Assembly: GCA_029882915.1 (NCBI GenBank)
Contig: JAOUJZ010000013.1
Span: 1 to 47,270 of the forward strand
Length of the DNA: 47,270 nucleotides
Direction of reading: 5' to 3'
Source: Gammaproteobacteria bacterium
GTDB lineage: Bacteria > Pseudomonadota > Gammaproteobacteria > Nitrosococcales > Methylophagaceae
In this document: positions 44,397 to 47,270 of the stretch, one piece after another
How the letters are laid out: the number at the start of each line of letters is the position of its first letter
How positions within the stretch are numbered: position 1 is the first letter of the stretch
Notes under the pieces: generated by a model
Database searches by the model: none
What the model was told of the DNA's origin: nothing
Seen by the model: only the letters and a program-made list of their open reading frames with translations
Made by a program: the position numbers and the translations under genes

Positions 44397-45191
44397 CTAT
44401 TTATCTGTATGAACATCCATTTGAGGATAAGGAATTGAAATACCATTACTATCAAATGCAAGCTTAATTTTTTCAATCAAGTCTGAGCGAACACCCCAGT
44501 AATCCCCACTGTTTACCCATGGGCGGACATTGAAATTAACACTACTATCAGCTAGTTCCGCCACTGCCACTGCTGGCGCAGGATCGTCCAGTACTAATTC
44601 ATGTTCCTGTAAAATATCTTCCATGATTTGTTTAGCGACCAGCATATCATCGTCATAACCAATGCCAAATACCATATCAATGCGGCGGGTGTCTCTAGCA
44701 GAAAAATTAGTGATCGCACTTGAATAGATCTGGCCATTAGGGATGATGATTTCACGGTTATCCCCTGTTTTCATAATAGTACTGAAAATACTGATATGTT
44801 CAACAACACCTGTTACTCCGCCTGCTTCAATAAAATCACCATCTTTGAAAGGACGGAAAACAATCATCATCACACCGGCTGCGAAATTCTGTAACGATCC
44901 TTGTAACGCCAGACCTACAGCCAAGCCTGCCGCACCTAAGACCGCAATCAATGATGTAGTATTTACACCAAGCTGATCCAACGCTGCAATAAATACAAAC
45001 AACAACATCACGGCATTGGCGATAGAACTGGCAAAATTTATCAGTATCGGATCAAGATCTGCTCGCACCATAATCTTACGGATTAATTTTACCAACCACT
45101 TCACAACCGTACGACCAATGACAACAATCGCTATAGCAAACACAATACTGGTCAGCCACTGCAAGATCACACTACCTGTTTCAGCATCCAT
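44397..45191 (-). CDS. mscS: Small-conductance mechanosensitive channel (MscS family)
   Basis: 264-residue MscS-type channel that opens on membrane tension to release solutes after osmotic downshift. Three transmembrane helices occupy about 1-110. The pore-lining TM3 has the family sequence AVLGAAGLAVGLALQGSLQN. The beta domain (DGDFIEAGGVTGVVEHISIF) and the C-terminal alpha/beta cage follow, ending GISIPYPQMDVHTD. The length is close to E. coli MscS. It starts 2 nt after the pyrD stop, so it is probably cotranscribed with pyrD. Confidence 0.95.
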   Translation of the reverse strand: MDAETGSVILQWLTSIVFAIAIVVIGRTVVKWLVKLIRKIMVRADLDPILINFASSIANAVMLLFVFIAALDQLGVNTTSLIAVLGAAGLAVGLALQGSLQNFAAGVMMIVFRPFKDGDFIEAGGVTGVVEHISIFSTIMKTGDNREIIIPNGQIYSSAITNFSARDTRRIDMVFGIGYDDDMLVAKQIMEDILQEHELVLDDPAPAVAVAELADSSVNFNVRPWVNSGDYWGVRSDLIEKIKLAFDSNGISIPYPQMDVHTDK

Positions 45192-45193
45192 TT

Positions 45194-46216
45194 TTATTTC
45201 CTCTTCTCAATTGACTTAACTATATCATTAATTAATTTCGGCCCCTGGTAGATTAACCCGCTATAAATCTGGACTAGATTGGCACCGGCATCCAGCTTCT
45301 GTATTGCATCATTACCAGACATAATTCCGCCTGCCGCTATGATCGGCATATCCTCAGGCAATGCCTGCCTGAACTGACAAACCACTTCGGTTGATTTCTC
45401 AAACACAGGTCTTCCACTTAGGCCACCTGATTCATCGCCATGATTTAATCCCTCGACCCCACCACGAGACATAGTGGTATTGGTGGCAATCACTGCATCA
45501 ATTTCAAACTGAGCGAAGGCCTGCGCCAACTGAATCACTTCTTCAGCATCTAGATCAGGCGCGACCTTGACTGCCATCGGAACATAACGACCATAATATT
45601 GCTGTAATTTTGTCTGTTCATCTTTTAATGCATCCAATAATTCATTCAGTGATTCACCAAACTGCAACGTTCTTAAGCCCGGTGTATTGGGTGACGAAAT
45701 ATTGATAGTCACATAATCAGCGTACGAATAGACTTTATTCAGCCCTATCAAATAATCTTCAACCGCTTTATCAACTGGAGTGTCCACATTCTTGCCAATA
45801 TTAATGCCGATGACAGCATCCGTTTGTGCAACTTTCACTTGTTCGATCAAGTGATCAACACCCAGATTATTAAAGCCCATTCGGTTAATGATCGCTTCAG
45901 CTTCCGGTAGTCTGAATAATCGAGGCTTTGGATTACCTGGCTGCGGTCGAGGTGTCACGGTTCCAACTTCGACAAACCCAAATCCCAGCGCGGCTAATGC
46001 CTCTATATAATCACCATTTTTATCCAGTCCAGCCGCCAGACCAACCGGATTGGGAAAGGTTAAGCCCATTACCCTGATAGGTGTTGCTACTGGCCTTGGA
46101 TATAGTATCGATGCAAGTCCACTCATTTCCAGGACGTTCACGCTTTTTAGGCCAATTTCATGTGCTTTTTCTGCATCAAGCTGAAACATCAAGGCGCGCA
46201 TTATTTTGTAAAGCAT
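45194..46216 (-). CDS. pyrD: Dihydroorotate dehydrogenase (quinone), class 2
   Basis: 340-residue FMN enzyme that oxidises dihydroorotate to orotate using membrane quinone. The N-terminal helical extension (about 1-40) is the quinone and membrane site of class 2. The barrel has [20 protein letters not shown], the catalytic serine region [24 protein letters not shown] and ATNTTMSR. The C-terminal FMN phosphate loop includes IAAGGIMSG. The start overlaps the stop of the DUF2797 gene by one base (TAATG). Confidence 0.97.
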   Translation of the reverse strand: MLYKIMRALMFQLDAEKAHEIGLKSVNVLEMSGLASILYPRPVATPIRVMGLTFPNPVGLAAGLDKNGDYIEALAALGFGFVEVGTVTPRPQPGNPKPRLFRLPEAEAIINRMGFNNLGVDHLIEQVKVAQTDAVIGINIGKNVDTPVDKAVEDYLIGLNKVYSYADYVTINISSPNTPGLRTLQFGESLNELLDALKDEQTKLQQYYGRYVPMAVKVAPDLDAEEVIQLAQAFAQFEIDAVIATNTTMSRGGVEGLNHGDESGGLSGRPVFEKSTEVVCQFRQALPEDMPIIAAGGIMSGNDAIQKLDAGANLVQIYSGLIYQGPKLINDIVKSIEKRK

Positions 46217-47052
46217 TAATCAACTACCATTTTTATTTGATACCCACTGAACTTACGAATATTTAATACCCCTGTATCAAGAATCAGATACTGGCCTTTA
46301 ATCCCTTGTAACACACCGCTAATCTCGGATGTTTTATCAAAATTAAATGATGTCACCTTTTCCGGATACTGTTGTACAGGATAGTCAATCTCAGTCACTG
46401 TTTCATTCAATAAGGGCAGGATAGCCTGTTCGCCAAAACGCTGCTGAATACTGGCTATCTCATCGCGACATTCCATCATTAACTGATCACGCACTGCGAT
46501 CAGATCAACGGAAGTTGCCTGTCCTTTCAACATTTTACGCCAGTCTGTTCGATCCGACACGTGAGCTTTGAACATGACCTCAACCAAGCCAGATTGATAG
46601 CGACTTTTTACCCGAAAAATTGGCAATGCTTGTGTGGCTCCCTGATCTATCCAGCGAGTTGGCACTTGATTAATTCGAGTGATCCCCACCTTTGTTCCAG
46701 AACTATTGGCCAGATATACAATATGATCCTGCATGCATACGGTCTCGCCCCATTCTGGTTCTCGGCAGGTTCCCACATCATAGTGACAGGTTTCAGGCTT
46801 CATGAAACACAGGTCACACTGTGCTAACTTTTGACAACATGGAAAACAAAAACCACCACTGTAACTTTTTTTCGTTAAACGACCGCAGGCTTGACAGTGA
46901 ATTTCACCCAAAAACTGTAATCGGATATGTTTTCCAATTAATGGATTCATCGCAATCCTATGGTCACTCAATACCATCTTGTAGCTTGCCGGCGACTGTT
47001 CTACGGGCAATGCTGCGACCATTTTTGACAGCAGACCTTGAACTTCACTCAC
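46216..47052 (-). CDS. DUF2797 protein with cysteine-rich domain and GIY-YIG-like segment
   Basis: The frame extends to a TTG at 47109, but GTG 47052 with AAGAGGTG five bases upstream is the better start, giving 278 residues. After about 50 residues there is a cysteine-rich segment of four or more Cys pairs (CQAC, CFPCC, CDLC, then single cysteines in PETC, GTC and ETVC), probably binding zinc. Next comes [18 protein letters not shown] and RWIDQGA, resembling the core of T5orf172/GIY-YIG nuclease domains. The family is uncharacterised. Nuclease activity is a guess from the motif. It forms a unit with pyrD and mscS. Confidence 0.8.
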   Translation of the reverse strand: MSEVQGLLSKMVAALPVEQSPASYKMVLSDHRIAMNPLIGKHIRLQFLGEIHCQACGRLTKKSYSGGFCFPCCQKLAQCDLCFMKPETCHYDVGTCREPEWGETVCMQDHIVYLANSSGTKVGITRINQVPTRWIDQGATQALPIFRVKSRYQSGLVEVMFKAHVSDRTDWRKMLKGQATSVDLIAVRDQLMMECRDEIASIQQRFGEQAILPLLNETVTEIDYPVQQYPEKVTSFNFDKTSEISGVLQGIKGQYLILDTGVLNIRKFSGYQIKMVVD

Positions 47053-47157
47053 AAAAACACCTCTTACATCACTAAATTTGTACCAGTTTAACGTAAACTG
47101 CCCAAGCAAAATTAAACTGTGATTCAGATTCTAAACTTCTAGTCGCTATTTAATAGG

Positions 47158-47188
47158 CAAAAAAAAGCCCGACACAAGTGCCGGGCTT
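47158..47188 (-). terminator. Strong rho-independent terminator, minus strand
   Basis: AAGCCCGACAC (47165-47175) pairs with GTGCCGGGCTT (47178-47188) at 10 of 11 positions around a 2-base loop. Reading on the minus strand the stem is followed by eight T residues (47166 to 47159). On the plus strand TTCTTTATTT follows, so it may work both ways. It should end a minus-strand gene lying beyond the right edge. The remaining 82 bases to the edge hold only an AT-rich trailer and perhaps the last few codons of that gene, which I cannot identify. Confidence 0.85.
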
Positions 47189-47270
47189 CTTTATTTAGGT
47201 TTTTATATATTAAAAAGTTTAATACATAAAAGGTCTTATAGGCTAAATACGCTTAAAACACCACCCAGGT

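Noticed and set aside
47189-47270. Possible C-terminus of a minus-strand gene at the right edge
   Set aside because: Short frames ending TWVVF or LGGVLSVFSL can be read in different frames before stop codons, but a few residues cannot identify a gene or even choose the frame.

Overview
The window is a dense stretch of a gammaproteobacterial chromosome, moderately AT-rich by eye. Nearly every gene is a conserved housekeeping gene in a typical gammaproteobacterial neighbourhood: miaB-phoH-ybeY, phoB-phoR-ppx, aroQ-accB-accC-prmA-dusB-fis-purH, grpE-dnaK-dnaJ-dapB, and dnaQ-rnhA-yafS/gloB. From memory the mix, which includes a class I adenylate cyclase homologue, bactofilin and an LpoP-type lipoprotein, suits a marine, Methylophaga-like or Pseudomonas-like lineage. 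The genus cannot be fixed from the sequence. I see no prophage, insertion sequence, CRISPR array, rRNA or tRNA.

Layout. 1-2374 (-): miaB, phoH and the first codons of ybeY, which runs off the left edge. 2500-3175 (+): radC, broken by one frameshift. 3183-4820 (-): a cytochrome b561-type protein and thyA. 4882-9574: a possible metal-uptake (copper) module. It holds a sigma54-type AAA+ regulator without a GAFTGA loop and a TauE/SafE-like membrane protein on the minus strand. Divergent from these is an OprC-like TonB receptor, followed by a convergent secreted protein. 9616-17218 (-): a phosphate block of PiT transporter, recQ, phoB, phoR and ppx, with Pho boxes in front of both pit and phoB. 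17380-19215 (+): dsbD. 19340-28101 (+): aroQ-accB-accC-prmA-dusB-fis-purH, ending in a degenerate class I adenylate cyclase homologue and a terminator.

28166-33665 (+): argC, then an envelope block of a coiled-coil membrane protein, bactofilin, PBP1b and an LpoP-like TPR lipoprotein. 33721-38391 (-): dapB, dnaJ, dnaK and grpE, with clear sigma32 promoters in front of grpE and dnaK. 38510-43126 (-): a hybrid sensor kinase, dnaQ, rnhA and a yafS-like methyltransferase, with gloB divergent at 43152. 43919-47052 (-): a small basic lipoprotein, an MscS channel, pyrD and a DUF2797 protein. A strong minus-strand terminator at 47158-47188 closes a gene lying beyond the right edge.

The observations most worth following are these. 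(1) The class I adenylate cyclase homologue after purH has lost the catalytic Gly-Ser and Asp-x-Asp residues, and carries a perfect 14-bp inverted repeat near its start codon. (2) The TonB receptor has both halves of the OprC copper site and sits opposite an AAA+ regulator that cannot contact sigma54 in the usual way. (3) The PiT transporter has a Pho box and -10 element with the same geometry as the phoB promoter.
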